From contig NQOF01000005.1 in assembly GCA_002270465.1 (NCBI GenBank), positions 1 through 64,000 on the forward strand: a stretch of 64,000 nucleotides of DNA, written 5' to 3'. Position numbers and translations under genes: made by a program. Origin of the DNA: Blautia hominis. Its GTDB lineage: Bacteria; Bacillota; Clostridia; Lachnospirales; Lachnospiraceae. This document shows positions 35,883 to 45,446 of this stretch, piece after piece. Below the pieces are notes generated by a model. It saw only the letters and a list, made by a program, of their open reading frames with translations. It was not told the DNA's origin and did not search any database. Position 1 is the stretch's first letter, and every line of letters starts with the position of its first letter.

Positions 35883-36933
35883 GATGTTTCCCCCTTCCGT
35901 ACGCAATCCCTGCCCACAGCGCCAGCAGCAGGATCAGCGGCGCATAAATGTTCTGCAGGACCTCGCGGTACCATTCCAGGGAAATGCCTGCTTTCTCACA
36001 TCCCAGTGCGCATACCAGAATCCCGCCAGCCAGATAGGGCGCTCCTTTTTCCATATGCCCCCGCTTTAACAGCTCGTGGTTGTAGAAAAAAATACTGCCC
36101 ACAGCAAAAAAGATACAGAACATGACAGCAGCAATGAAAAAGATATCCACACGTTCCAGAAAATCCCCGGGCAGATCCACGCCTGCCATCATGTCAAATA
36201 GCGGGTAGGACTTCTGCACATATCCCCCTGCTCCGAATGCCCCCTGCAACAGGATCAAGGCTGCGGACAAAATCCCCAGAAGAAGGAACACGGAGCTGTT
36301 CAGGGCCTTTCCCGCGTTGCCCGGGCGGTCCACATTTCCCAGGGTAAAGGGCAGGAAGAATACCGGGAGGAAGGTACAGAACACCCTGTAACATCCCTGG
36401 ATCACGCCTTTCAGTGACATATATCCTGTCGCTTCCAGGTAAGCACCGTTGACTCTGGTCACAGACAGCAGAAACATGACTGCCAGCACAAATAAAATGA
36501 CCGGAAAACAAATCTCCGCCATACGTCCCCTTCGCTCCAGTCCCTGATGGCTTCCCAGATAGCACACCACAGCAGTGATCGTGATGATCACAAAGGGTTT
36601 GCTGCTCTCAATAAAGAAACGGCCCGTAATCCTGCTGGTCACAAGAAGCAGGAAGACCCCTGTTATAAAAAGGTATGACAGATGCAGAAGACAGAAGATC
36701 TTTCCCGCGTATTTTCCCATATACCGCTCAGGCGTTAAATAGCAGGATTTCATACGGATAAAGAATATGCTGGCTGCCAGGAACAAAAATCCCATTAAAA
36801 GCAGGGAGAGCACCCCCTGTCGCCCCTCCAGATATGAGGTGACGGGAACGGTGACTAAATAGATACCCAGCTGTCCCAGGACCAACTGCCGAAAAAGCTG
36901 TCTGTGGGAAATCCGTTGATTGTCAGCGTACAT
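35863..36933 (-). CDS. GerB-type endospore germination permease
   Basis: 356 aa, about ten membrane helices, of the APC-like GerAB/YndE family, the germinant-binding membrane subunit of the receptor. Typical start RQLFRQLVLGQLGIYLVTVP. ATG 36933 with AGGAGG 8 bp upstream; it overlaps the gerA-like gene by 11 bp, showing coupled translation in an A-B-C order. Confidence 0.88.
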   Translation of the reverse strand: MYADNQRISHRQLFRQLVLGQLGIYLVTVPVTSYLEGRQGVLSLLLMGFLFLAASIFFIRMKSCYLTPERYMGKYAGKIFCLLHLSYLFITGVFLLLVTSRITGRFFIESSKPFVIITITAVVCYLGSHQGLERRGRMAEICFPVILFVLAVMFLLSVTRVNGAYLEATGYMSLKGVIQGCYRVFCTFLPVFFLPFTLGNVDRPGNAGKALNSSVFLLLGILSAALILLQGAFGAGGYVQKSYPLFDMMAGVDLPGDFLERVDIFFIAAVMFCIFFAVGSIFFYNHELLKRGHMEKGAPYLAGGILVCALGCEKAGISLEWYREVLQNIYAPLILLLALWAGIAYGRGKHHDKEEK

Positions 36934-38431
36934 GCTTCTTTCCTCCTTTTGTTTTGAGGCGCACCTGCTGATCTCTTCTGGCATAGAGAGGCCTTCTTGT
37001 CATAAATCTGAGCGGTGCCAGGACAACGCCGTCTGATTCACCTCTGTATCCTGCATCTCTCTGCGCAGCAAACGGTGTCAGATAGGGGATGCCAAAGCTT
37101 TTCAGGCCTGCCAGATGGCTGATGACAAGATAAAGCCCTAAGAGCATACCAAAGACACCCATGGTGCCTCCAAGAAGGATGAAACCGAATTTCAGAAGCC
37201 TGAAGGGCGCCGTAAATTCCTCATTTGGGATAGCCAATGTGGCTAACGCGGTCACAGCCACCACGACCACCACAATAGGGCTTACCAGGTTGGCCTCCAC
37301 AGCGGCCTGGCCGATGATCAGACCGCCCACAATACCGATGGTGCCGCCCAGAGGCCCGGGCGCCCGAACTCCGGCCTCCCGGATACTCTCAAATGCCACC
37401 TCCATAAAGAAGACCTCCAGGATCCCCGGAAAGGGCACACCTTTTCTGGCCTCCGCAAAGGAGAGGATCAAGTTGGTGGGAAGTACCTGGGTATGGAAAT
37501 TCGTCACTGCCAGATAGGTTCCTGAAAAGAGCATGGCAAATGCTGCCGCTATATACCGGATGATCCTCAAAAAGGATGCCAGCTCAAAATGGTTGTACTC
37601 ATCCTCGCTCACCTGCAGAAAGTCGTTGAACGCAGCCGGGAGCAGGATTCCCATAGGGGAATTGTCAACAAGCACCAGGACTCTGCCGTTGAGGATCTCC
37701 ATGGCGCACTTATCCGGGCGCTCCGATGTCTGGAACTGGGGAAACGGGGACAGCCAGTTTTCCTCCGCCAGATGTTCCACAATACCGCTGTCCATGACAC
37801 CGTCAATCTCAAAGCTATCCAATCGCCGGTCCAGCTCTTCCAAAAGTTCCGGGCGCACCAGTTCCTCCATGTAAAGGATCTGCACTAATGTCTGGCTTCT
37901 GACACCCAGCGTTTTTTCTTTGACTTTCAGCTTGGCATTCCGGATCCTTTTCCGCACAAGGGCGGAGTTGGTTTTAACCACATCGGAAAACCCTTCTTTT
38001 GAGCCGCGCAGCACCTTTTCCCTGGATGCCTCCTGCACTCCCATGCTGGGATAACCCTTGCTGGATACCTTGATGGAGTGTGGATAGCCGTCAAAGAAGA
38101 AGATGGCATTCCCCGCAAACATGGCTGCCAGAGCTTCTGACATGGTATCCAGGGTTTTAACGTCGGAGATCCCCAGACCGTTTTCATCCACAAATTCCAG
38201 GATCTCATCCTTTGGCATTTCCCACATATGGTTTACCAGCTTGCCGATGACAGAGTCCTCCAGCATCATGTTGCTGACTGCCACCTCAATATAGACTACC
38301 AGGCAGCGTATTTTCTGTTCCTGTCCCAGAATCATGGGACGGATGATAACGTCAGCGCAGTCTTTCAGTGTCTTTCGGATGTAGTCTTCATTTTCCTGTA
38401 TATGGATGGATATTTTGTCGTTGTTTTTCAT
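36923..38431 (-). CDS. GerA-type spore germination protein
   Basis: 502 aa. An N-terminal soluble domain (residues 1-270) contains DVIIRPM, FFDGYPHSIKVSSKG and NGRVLVLVDNSPMGILLP. Four to five membrane segments follow, with the conserved PFPGILEVFFMEVAFE and GPLGGTIGIVGGLIIGQAAVEA (in part) blocks. Subunit of the inner-membrane germinant receptor. ATG 38431 with AAAGGGG upstream. First gene of the germination operon. Confidence 0.92.
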   Translation of the reverse strand: MKNNDKISIHIQENEDYIRKTLKDCADVIIRPMILGQEQKIRCLVVYIEVAVSNMMLEDSVIGKLVNHMWEMPKDEILEFVDENGLGISDVKTLDTMSEALAAMFAGNAIFFFDGYPHSIKVSSKGYPSMGVQEASREKVLRGSKEGFSDVVKTNSALVRKRIRNAKLKVKEKTLGVRSQTLVQILYMEELVRPELLEELDRRLDSFEIDGVMDSGIVEHLAEENWLSPFPQFQTSERPDKCAMEILNGRVLVLVDNSPMGILLPAAFNDFLQVSEDEYNHFELASFLRIIRYIAAAFAMLFSGTYLAVTNFHTQVLPTNLILSFAEARKGVPFPGILEVFFMEVAFESIREAGVRAPGPLGGTIGIVGGLIIGQAAVEANLVSPIVVVVVAVTALATLAIPNEEFTAPFRLLKFGFILLGGTMGVFGMLLGLYLVISHLAGLKSFGIPYLTPFAAQRDAGYRGESDGVVLAPLRFMTRRPLYARRDQQVRLKTKGGKKHVR

Positions 38432-38495
38432 TTGGAAGGCCCCTTTCCGCTCTCCTGCCGCTATAGTGTACCTGAAAACAGGATGGATCTGCCGC

Positions 38496-38531
38496 ACAAA
38501 AAAGAGAGACGTATTTTTTTACATCTCTCTT
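38496..38531 (-). terminator. Terminator after the GntR gene
   Basis: On the - strand AAGAGAGA.GTA pairs with TAC.TCTCTCTT and is followed by a T run. It lies about 135 bp past the GntR stop and ahead of the gerA-like gene, so it ends the ispE-gntR transcript. Confidence 0.7.
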
Positions 38532-38599
38532 AGAATATCCATTTCTTCTATTATTATGCAACGCTGTACTAGCCCATTCACACAGCACAAAATGTAAGA

Positions 38600-38664
38600 A
38601 ACTGCATTTCGCACTCCAAAGGGCAGAACTATACATCGCAAAACGTGTTACGGTTAGCAGTAAC
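38600..38664. repeat. GTAAC-type repeat, copy 5 (decayed)
   Basis: Contains TGCATTTCGCACTCCAAAGG, then GCAGAACTATACATCGC and CGTGTTAC, aligning with the interior of the 25728-25891 element, and ends with GTAAC. It lies just past the GntR gene stop. The other end and any target duplication are not recognisable. Confidence 0.6.
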
Positions 38665-38665
38665 A

Positions 38666-39340
38666 CTAATCCGGCTCGTTCAGGCTGCGGATGATAGCCT
38701 TCTGCTGGTTGTCCACATGGACATAGACATATTTCAGCGCAGACTCCTTGTCCTTTTTGCGCAGAGCTTCGCAGATAGCTCTGTGCTCCTGGGCAAGGGT
38801 ACGGCGCACAGCGATATCCTTCAGATACTCAATACGGTAACGGTACATCTGTTCCCTCAAATTGCTCAAGAGCTGCACCAGACGATTATTATTGGTGGCG
38901 TTATAAATGATATCGTGAAATGCCACATCCATCTCCGCAAGCTCTGTCAGATCCCCGTTCTCAGTCAGGCTTAAAAATCTCTGCTCCACCTTGTCCAGCT
39001 CGTCCAACTCCTCCGGCGTGATCCGCTCACAGGCCAGACGGATCGCCAGTTCCTCCATGCCTTTTCTGACTTCCAGCACATCATTTAAGTCACGCTCTGT
39101 GATGGATGCCACTTTCGCCCCTTTTCTGGGTGCCATGACTACCAGCCCTTCCAGTTCCAGCTTCCGGATCGCCTCGCGGATGGGGGTTCTGCTCACACCC
39201 AGTTTCTCGGCCAGGGCAATCTCCATAAGCCGCTCGCCCGGTTTTAAATCTCCTTTAAGGATAGCCCTCCGCAGTGTATTGAAAACCACATCCCGCAGCG
39301 GAAGGTATTCATCCATATGCATTTCCAAATCCGTTGTCAT
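38666..39340 (-). CDS. GntR/FadR-family transcriptional regulator
   Basis: 224 aa: N-terminal winged helix with LKPGERLMEIALAEKLGVSR and TPIREAIRKLELEGLV (about 35-70), and a C-terminal all-helical FCD domain with metal-ligand pattern (MDVAFHDIIYNATNN about 139-153, AQEHRAICEAL about 190-200). Ligand unknown; probably a carboxylate metabolite. Its ATG overlaps the ispE stop as ATGA, so it is translated with ispE. Confidence 0.9.
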   Translation of the reverse strand: MTTDLEMHMDEYLPLRDVVFNTLRRAILKGDLKPGERLMEIALAEKLGVSRTPIREAIRKLELEGLVVMAPRKGAKVASITERDLNDVLEVRKGMEELAIRLACERITPEELDELDKVEQRFLSLTENGDLTELAEMDVAFHDIIYNATNNNRLVQLLSNLREQMYRYRIEYLKDIAVRRTLAQEHRAICEALRKKDKESALKYVYVHVDNQQKAIIRSLNEPD

Positions 39341-40209
39341 CTGTGTCTTCCTCCATTATTGAATACTGTAGTCAAAAAAACGGTTCTGGCGATCTTAGTC
39401 TCGCGCAGTGCCTCACAGGCCTGCTCCGCTGTCGCCTTATCATCAAAGAGTCCGAAGACCGTAGGACCGCTGCCGCTCATCATGGCATTGACTGCGCCGT
39501 GGTCCTTCATATGTTGTTTGATCTCCTCGATCACAGGGTATGCCGGAATCGTCACGCTCTCAAGAACATTTCCCATATGTTCGGCAATCCTGTTCAAATT
39601 ATGCCATTGAAGCCCCTCCAGCATTCTGTCTATCTCCGGATGTTCTGCAATCTCCGATGCATCCAGTTTCTCATAGACAAATTTCGTGGACACGCTGACA
39701 GGCGGCTTTCCAATGAGCACATAGCAGTCCGGACAGGGGGGCAGAGCACGCAGCTTCTCTCCGATCCCCTCCGCAAGTGCAGTGCCACGGAGCAGGCAGT
39801 ACGGAACATCCGCACCGACCTTCACGCTCCGCTCCATAAGCTCCCGCACGGTAAGCCCCAGTCCGAACAATCGGTTCACTCCAATCATGGCGGCGGCGGC
39901 ATCCGAACTCCCGCCTGCCATGCCGGCAGCGACCGGTATGAATTTCTGCAGATCCACTGTTATCCCTTTCTTCACTTTGAACTCATCCATCAAAAGCTGC
40001 GCTGCTTTATAGACCAGATTGTTCTCGTTGGTAGGAATAAACGGCAGATTTGTAGTAATGGAAATCCCCGGTTCCTCTTTGATATCAATTTCTAACTGGT
40101 CATACATGTTAATGGTCTGCATGATCATGCGAACCTCATGATAACCGTCCTCACGTTTTCTGACTACATCCAATCCCAGATTAATTTTCGCCAGTGCCCT
40201 TAATCTCAT
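39337..40209 (-). CDS. ispE: 4-diphosphocytidyl-2-C-methyl-D-erythritol kinase
   Basis: GHMP kinase of the MEP isoprenoid pathway, 290 aa. It has ALAKINLGLDV (residues 5-15), the ATP loop PVAAGMAGGSSDAAAAM (about 95-111) and a C-terminal MSGSGPTVFGLF motif. ATG 40209 with CAGGAG 6-7 bp upstream; the ORF could begin further upstream but without an RBS. Operon with the GntR regulator. Confidence 0.95.
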   Translation of the reverse strand: MRLRALAKINLGLDVVRKREDGYHEVRMIMQTINMYDQLEIDIKEEPGISITTNLPFIPTNENNLVYKAAQLLMDEFKVKKGITVDLQKFIPVAAGMAGGSSDAAAAMIGVNRLFGLGLTVRELMERSVKVGADVPYCLLRGTALAEGIGEKLRALPPCPDCYVLIGKPPVSVSTKFVYEKLDASEIAEHPEIDRMLEGLQWHNLNRIAEHMGNVLESVTIPAYPVIEEIKQHMKDHGAVNAMMSGSGPTVFGLFDDKATAEQACEALRETKIARTVFLTTVFNNGGRHR

Positions 40210-40305
40210 TTTTATCTCCTGTGTTCCCAATTCTGCACCTGAAAGCATGGTTGGTATTCCTTTCTGCCATATGCAGACATGCCCCCGGTGAATCGTTAAG
40301 TTTTT

Positions 40306-40349
40306 GTAACTGTTTGGCAGGTCTTCACATGAACCGGGCTGACTGTAAG
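40306..40349. repeat. GTAAC-type repeat, copy 6
   Basis: GTAACTGTTTGGCAGGTCTT and CCGGGCTGACTGTAAG align with the reverse complement of the right arm of the 48097-48228 element. It lies in the 327-base gap between ispE and sipL, which otherwise shows only AT-rich sequence near sipL. Confidence 0.55.
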
Positions 40350-40536
40350 AATGTCCCCGTGAAGGGAAAGCTTTCAGCAGCCAGGCAAAAATTCCATCCT
40401 CCCAGGCAGTTCTGCATGGATTTCTGCTTGTGGCTGAGAAGATACCGGACAGCTACAAATGTTTATTGTATATTGTATTCGTTTTTATACACTTTATTCT
40501 ATACGATATACCTCCTTTTTTCAACACCAAAAAACA

Positions 40537-42096
40537 TTATGATTCTACTTTCTTCGTCAATATCAGGGTATCATATGGTTTAACCTCGTCACTTTCCAGA
40601 TTATTTAGCTGCACAATGGTTTCAATCGTGGTATAAAATTTCTTTGCAATGTCCCAGAGGGTGTCCTGGGGCTGCACCTGGTATCCCACGATTCCGGGCA
40701 TACTTTGGAGTTTTTCCCGGTCCAGCTCCCGCTCTTCTATCTCCCGGATGATGCCCGTGTCTGTCTGCTTCAGCACAAGAGCATTTAAGTTCATGACTAT
40801 CTTCACTTCTATCTCGTCACTGTCTATCATAGTGGTGGAAAGTTGTTCCAGATCTGTCCGCAGATGATAGGTACAGTTTTTCCCTATTCCCGGAGCTTCC
40901 ACCACATGGGTGAAGGGGATCATGGCATCCATGGAATAGAAGGGCATATCATCGTCCCCTATAATATAGAGGATTCTCACCTGGACGATGCCTTCCACTT
41001 CTATGCCGTTTTCCACAGGATGGGTGTCGTCTACTTTCACATTTCCGTCGCTGTGGCATATTTGAAGGATCTTCCCCTGGTTCTGTTCCATTTTGATGCG
41101 GTCCCCCACACGGCATTTGGAATTGTTTTTGACTAGGAGGCTTTCCAGTTTTCTATTTTCACGGATGGGGACGCATTCTTTTACAGGGGTGTATACGTCC
41201 AAAAGCAGGGACATTTCCTCCTCCTCATAGATTTTCATTTCTAATTCCAGGACGGCATCCACACCGATCAGGCGTTCCTCCCCGTCGCTGTCTGTTTTCA
41301 CCTCCAGTTTACTCTGGGGCATGGTCACATCTATGTTGGGCACCATATCCACGGTACAGCCCACGCATTCCAGTTCCTGGTAGAAGGGGACGGAGTGCTC
41401 CAGCCACTGGAGGGAATTGTTGTCATCATCCCCCCGGTACAGGGCGAATATGAAGAGCTCGCCTTTTACACCTATTTTATCGTTTTCCGCCCGGATGTCC
41501 ATGCCGCGAACTTCCACGGTGTTCCACAGAAGTTCGTGGATATTGGGCTTGTTGGAAGCAAGGGCAATGTCTTCTTTTACCCGCATGGTATCCTTTTTAT
41601 GGACTGCGATGCCCATGACGGAGATGTCCTTTTTTTTCTGGGAAATGCCTTCCGCGTCCACACCTGCAGGAAGATTGGTCTCCTGCATTTCCTCCACGGA
41701 CGCGGTGAAGGTTACCAGGGCTTTGATGTTCAGCTTTCTGGAATTGATGAGCTGGACGCTCAGGTCTTCAATGTCCCATTTTACCCGGACTTTGTCACCG
41801 TTTTCCAGGCCCTCCAGGTGCATGGTCTCCCCTATGGGAAGGGTGCCGAGAAGACTCTGGATCTTGCGTTCCTCGCTGTCGCTGACATAGAGGAGATAGA
41901 CCATCAATGCGCCTGTGAGAAAGGCGTGGCCTTCTGATATCTGTACATCGTCTATGTGAATCTCACCTTTTTTCTGTATCATACGACCTACATCGGGTTT
42001 GATATCCGGCACATTTAAATCTTCGTCAAAAGTAATCTGGCTGACAGCTTCACATTTTGTATGCATCATACGCATCTGTTTTGTTATTAATTCCAC
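40537..42096 (-). CDS. sipL: SpoIVA-interacting spore coat protein, SPOCS plus LysM
   Basis: 519 aa, the length and layout of Clostridioides difficile SipL: three SPOCS (DUF3794) regions (about residues 30-150, 180-300 and 330-440) and a C-terminal LysM domain (about 473-518: VQPQDTLWDIAKKF, ending DTLILTKKV). SipL links SpoIVA to the spore surface and is needed for coat and cortex assembly; its LysM domain contacts SpoIVA. It follows the PrcB-like lipoprotein gene by 15 bp. Confidence 0.88.
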   Translation of the reverse strand: MELITKQMRMMHTKCEAVSQITFDEDLNVPDIKPDVGRMIQKKGEIHIDDVQISEGHAFLTGALMVYLLYVSDSEERKIQSLLGTLPIGETMHLEGLENGDKVRVKWDIEDLSVQLINSRKLNIKALVTFTASVEEMQETNLPAGVDAEGISQKKKDISVMGIAVHKKDTMRVKEDIALASNKPNIHELLWNTVEVRGMDIRAENDKIGVKGELFIFALYRGDDDNNSLQWLEHSVPFYQELECVGCTVDMVPNIDVTMPQSKLEVKTDSDGEERLIGVDAVLELEMKIYEEEEMSLLLDVYTPVKECVPIRENRKLESLLVKNNSKCRVGDRIKMEQNQGKILQICHSDGNVKVDDTHPVENGIEVEGIVQVRILYIIGDDDMPFYSMDAMIPFTHVVEAPGIGKNCTYHLRTDLEQLSTTMIDSDEIEVKIVMNLNALVLKQTDTGIIREIEERELDREKLQSMPGIVGYQVQPQDTLWDIAKKFYTTIETIVQLNNLESDEVKPYDTLILTKKVES

Positions 42097-42111
42097 AATA
42101 AGCCCTCTTTT

Positions 42112-42522
42112 CTATTCAAAAATTACCGGCTCTTCCCGGTATTTCATTTTTACCACCAGATATGGATAGGTTGGCTCGTCTTTTAGGTCTTTGTCCTCCT
42201 CCGGCCCTATTAGGGTGGTCTGTAGATGGATTGCATTGTCCCACAGGGACAAGTCCTCAATTTGGATACTGTATCCTCCTGTCTCTTGTTTGCCATAGCC
42301 TTTGAGAAGGTATAGGTAGGAACCGTCCTGATATGTAAGCTGGAATTCTGATTCTTTGTTTTCTTCTATCAGTTCCTTGACTTTATCAGGGAAATCCTCT
42401 TCCTTCATCACTGTGTACTCTGGCTTGACTCCGTCCTGGGCTTTGACTTTTTCTATGCTGCAGGAGGCCAGGGGGAGGGTCAGGAGGCAGATGAAACATA
42501 GTGTTAGGATTAATTTTTTCAA
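42112..42522 (-). CDS. PrcB-like lipoprotein (protease complex subunit family)
   Basis: 136 aa. A signal peptide with lipobox LPLASC (Cys21) is followed by a domain like PrcB_C (VKELIEENKESEFQLTYQDG, then SIQIEDLSLWDNAIHLQTTL). The Treponema PrcB protein is a protease-complex subunit; in Clostridia the role is unknown. The probable start is TTG 42522, since no ATG fits and the longer frame also starts with TTG. First gene before sipL. Confidence 0.65.
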   Translation of the reverse strand: MKKLILTLCFICLLTLPLASCSIEKVKAQDGVKPEYTVMKEEDFPDKVKELIEENKESEFQLTYQDGSYLYLLKGYGKQETGGYSIQIEDLSLWDNAIHLQTTLIGPEEDKDLKDEPTYPYLVVKMKYREEPVIFE

Positions 42523-42596
42523 TGTTGGGGTGCCGCCTTTGGTTTTTGGTGCTCTTAGCAATAGTGTATGTGGAGGGGGGATGTAATATGACAGGG

Positions 42597-42694
42597 AATT
42601 TTTTTGAAATGAGGGATTGGGGAATTGGGAATTTCTTTGAAGGCGGACGGGGGGACAGGGGATTGGGGATTGGGGGATTTTTTTGAAGGCGGAC
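42597..42694 (+). repeat. G-rich direct repeats
   Basis: Two copies of GAAGGCGGACGGGGG, 46 bp apart (42639 and 42685), with repeated GATTGGGG and T-runs between. The G-runs on the + strand could form quadruplexes. It sits upstream of the prcB-like gene and next to a long hairpin. Confidence 0.7.
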
Positions 42695-42883
42695 GGGGGA
42701 ACAGGGCAGGGCGGGCATAAGTCCCAGGAGTGAAGCGTTCCGCTGGACAGAAGCTAACCTGCTCCCAGTCACTAAGCTCGTCACCAGTGGGTTCCTCGCT
42801 AAGTGTCTGGGGCAGGTGGATCTCCTGTCCGCTCCTCTGAAACATCACTCCTGGGACTTATGCCCGCCCTGCCCTGTTCCCCC
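42695..42883. repeat. Long hairpin with perfect 39-bp arms
   Basis: Arms at 42695-42733 and 42845-42883 are exact reverse complements (39 of 39). The 111-base loop contains nested pairs: GGACAG/CTGTCC, CCTGCtCCCAG/CTGGGgCAGG and CACT/AGTG. The whole 189-base unit can fold into one extended structure. No T run follows, so it is not an ordinary terminator. It could be a small mobile hairpin or a structured RNA. Confidence 0.85.
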
Positions 42884-43040
42884 TGGTTTTGATGAAAACT
42901 TCATGTTTTGGCGTGATGTGTTGCGTTGGATGGGCTTGGTTGTGGCTTTGAGATCTGGCTTTTTGGATGCGGATTTAGTGACGTTGATTTTGGGATGTGG
43001 CTTTGAGAATAAAGCTTTTGAAATACAATTTTAGGGATGC

Positions 43041-43440
43041 GGATTTGGGAACTCTTCTTGCGAGTGCAACTTTAGGAGTACGATTTTGGTAATTCAGCTT
43101 GTGAATACAGCTTTAGGAATGCATTTTCGGAAACTCAGTTTGTGAGTACAGCTTTAGAAACACATTTTCGGAAACTCAGTTTGTGAGTACAGCTTTAGGC
43201 ATACATTTTTGGAAACTCAGTTTGTGAGTACAGCTTTAGGCATACATTTTCGGAAACTCAGTTTGTGAGTACAGCTTAGGCATACATTTTCGGAAACTCA
43301 GTTTGTGAGTACAGCTTAGGCATACATTTTCGGAAACTCAGTTTGTGAGTACAGCTTAGGCATACATTTTCGGAAACTCAGTTTGTGAGTACAGCTTTAG
43401 AATACGATTTGGGGAATTCAGATTATGGTTACAGCTTGAG
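43041..43440. repeat. Tandem array of 40-42-bp units
   Basis: About nine to ten units; units starting at 43241, 43281, 43321 and 43361 are identical or nearly so (CATACATTTTCGGAAACTCA followed by GTTTGTGAGTACAGCTTAGG). Units toward both ends are increasingly degenerate. Each contains the palindrome ACTCAGTTTGTGAGT. The period is not a multiple of three and no frame is open, so it is non-coding. Bases 43441-43844 between the array and the MATE gene hold only low-complexity T/G-rich sequence and no supported gene. Confidence 0.9.
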
Positions 43441-43844
43441 GGTATAGTTTTTGGAAGTTGTTTTTAAGTTATAGTGGTATGGGAGGTGTTTTTGAATTGG
43501 TGGATATTAAGTGATGAATACTTTATTGTTTTGGGTTGTGGAATATGTAGCAGATAATTTATTCATTTGTGTGGTGATTGCGTTGCTGTGAAAAAGTCTG
43601 CTTGAGGGATTGTTGAGTGGAATGTAGGATTCTATGGTATAAGGTGGTGCTTTATGATCTTGGTTGTGGATGTTAAGGGATGAAACAGTTAATGGGAAAT
43701 TATGAATTTAGGGAAATGGAGCTGCCGGACGAAGGTGTTTATAGCTGGGTGCGTTTTGGAAAGTGTTGCACGGGTTGCTATGTGGGACTTGCTTCGTGTG
43801 GCAGCTCTAGGGATGTATGTTTCAAGGGTGTTGTTGGGTGGGGA

Positions 43845-45242
43845 TCAATTGGCTACTATATTTTGCAGCCATACGCCTTTTTTTACTAGTATGAAGCCTA
43901 TGAGGCATTTCACCATATCCCCCATTTGTACCAGAATGTAGATGGCAACTACCGGAAGTAGTGTGTGGTGGCTTAGGGTGAAGGCTATGGTTACGCTTAC
44001 GCACCAGATGAACACACTGTCAAACAGGAAGGTGACAATGGTTTTTCCGCCGGACCGTAGGGTGAAGTAGGCTGCGTGGAGGAAGGCATTTTGGGGCATG
44101 AAGACTGCGGTTGCCATGATGAAGTATTTTGCAAGCTCCCTGGCTTCCTGGTTGGTGTTGTAAAGCATGGGGAACAGGGGTGCTAGGAGCAGCATGAGCA
44201 GCGCAACACCGGTACAGCAAAATACAGAAAATGCGATCATCTTTGTATCTGTATCCCGGGCTTCTTTCATTTTGCCGGCTCCCAGAAGCTGACCCACTAC
44301 AATGGCCACGGAATCTCCAAGAGCTATAAATACAATATTGAATACATTGTTGATGGTGTTGGCAATGTTCAGGGCCGCAACTACATTAAGTCCCCGGATA
44401 GAATAGCATTGTGTCAGCATGGCCATTCCGGCAGCCCAAAGGGCCTCGTTCAGAAGAAGAGGGGTTCCTTTGATGAGAATCTTTTTAGTCAACAGCGCAG
44501 GGACCTTCAGGGTACTGTACAGGCCTTCAATGTATTGGTTTATTTCTTTGTGTTTGTGGGTCCAATGGATGACTATAGCTGCCTCCACATATCTGGACAG
44601 TACGGTTGCTATAGCTGCACCCTGGACACCCAGTTCCGGAAAACCGAATTTTCCGTAAATTAATATGTAGTTAAACACCAGGTTAATGATTACGGCTGTG
44701 ATACCGGCTTTCATGGGTACAACGGTCTCTCCGCATTCACGCAGCGTACTTGCGTATACCTGGACCATCATAAACGGCGGGAGTCCTATAAGCATAATGT
44801 AAAGGTATTGTTTCCCGTAGATAAGTGTAGCCGCCAGATTCTCTGCACTGCCCTCACCGTGAAGGTACATGCTGATGAGCTGCTCGCCTCCAATAAGGAA
44901 AACGATAACAGTCCCCACTGTTAAAATCAGAGCCATCCATATTTTATAACGGAAAGTATTGCGGATTCCTTCGTTGTCCTTCTGCCCGAAATACTGCGCA
45001 GTAAATATACCTGCCCCTGACACACCTCCGAAGATGCAGAGGTTATAGACAAAAATGAGCTGGTTTACAATGGCTGCACCTGACATCTGCTCTGTGCCGA
45101 TCCTTCCTACCATGATATTGTCCAGAAGGCTCACGAAATTGGTGATGCCGTTCTGTATCATAATAGGTACAGCTATTGCCAGGATCATCTTATAAAAATT
45201 TTTGTTTCCGATGAATTTTTTCATCACTCCGGTCTTTTCCAT
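43845..45242 (-). CDS. MATE-family efflux transporter (1)
   Basis: 465 aa, twelve membrane segments, of the MatE/NorM-DinF group. Typical start of the first repeat is VPIMIQNGITNFVSLLDNIM, with MVGRIGTEQMSGAAIVNQL following. The second repeat begins near residue 245 (GTPLLLNEALWAAGMAMLTQ). Likely cation-driven export of drugs or metabolites. Start kept at 45242, with GAGG close upstream; an ATG seven codons later is possible. Confidence 0.92.
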   Translation of the reverse strand: MEKTGVMKKFIGNKNFYKMILAIAVPIMIQNGITNFVSLLDNIMVGRIGTEQMSGAAIVNQLIFVYNLCIFGGVSGAGIFTAQYFGQKDNEGIRNTFRYKIWMALILTVGTVIVFLIGGEQLISMYLHGEGSAENLAATLIYGKQYLYIMLIGLPPFMMVQVYASTLRECGETVVPMKAGITAVIINLVFNYILIYGKFGFPELGVQGAAIATVLSRYVEAAIVIHWTHKHKEINQYIEGLYSTLKVPALLTKKILIKGTPLLLNEALWAAGMAMLTQCYSIRGLNVVAALNIANTINNVFNIVFIALGDSVAIVVGQLLGAGKMKEARDTDTKMIAFSVFCCTGVALLMLLLAPLFPMLYNTNQEARELAKYFIMATAVFMPQNAFLHAAYFTLRSGGKTIVTFLFDSVFIWCVSVTIAFTLSHHTLLPVVAIYILVQMGDMVKCLIGFILVKKGVWLQNIVAN

Positions 45243-45446
45243 TTTCCTCTAAGCCCCCTAAAATCAGCGATATAATACATAACTTACTACAGGAAATCTT
45301 CTTTGTAAAGAAAATAATATGGAATATATTGACGATTTTTTGCGAGGATTTTCGTTAGAATAACAAGAATGTTTGTATCAAAAGAAAATGGTGTGTCTTT
45401 TAGGGGTGTAGTGATATATTTTCCACGTTATATAGGTAAATATGGC

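Noticed and set aside
40440-40540. Sigma-E-like promoter between sipL and ispE
   Set aside because: ATACAAT on the - strand with a loosely spaced ATA resembles the consensus, but the sequence is AT-rich and ispE is a housekeeping gene.
43680-43889. 69-aa frame before the first MATE gene
   Set aside because: It runs into the 3' end of the MATE gene on the opposite strand, has no good RBS and shows no recognisable domain.
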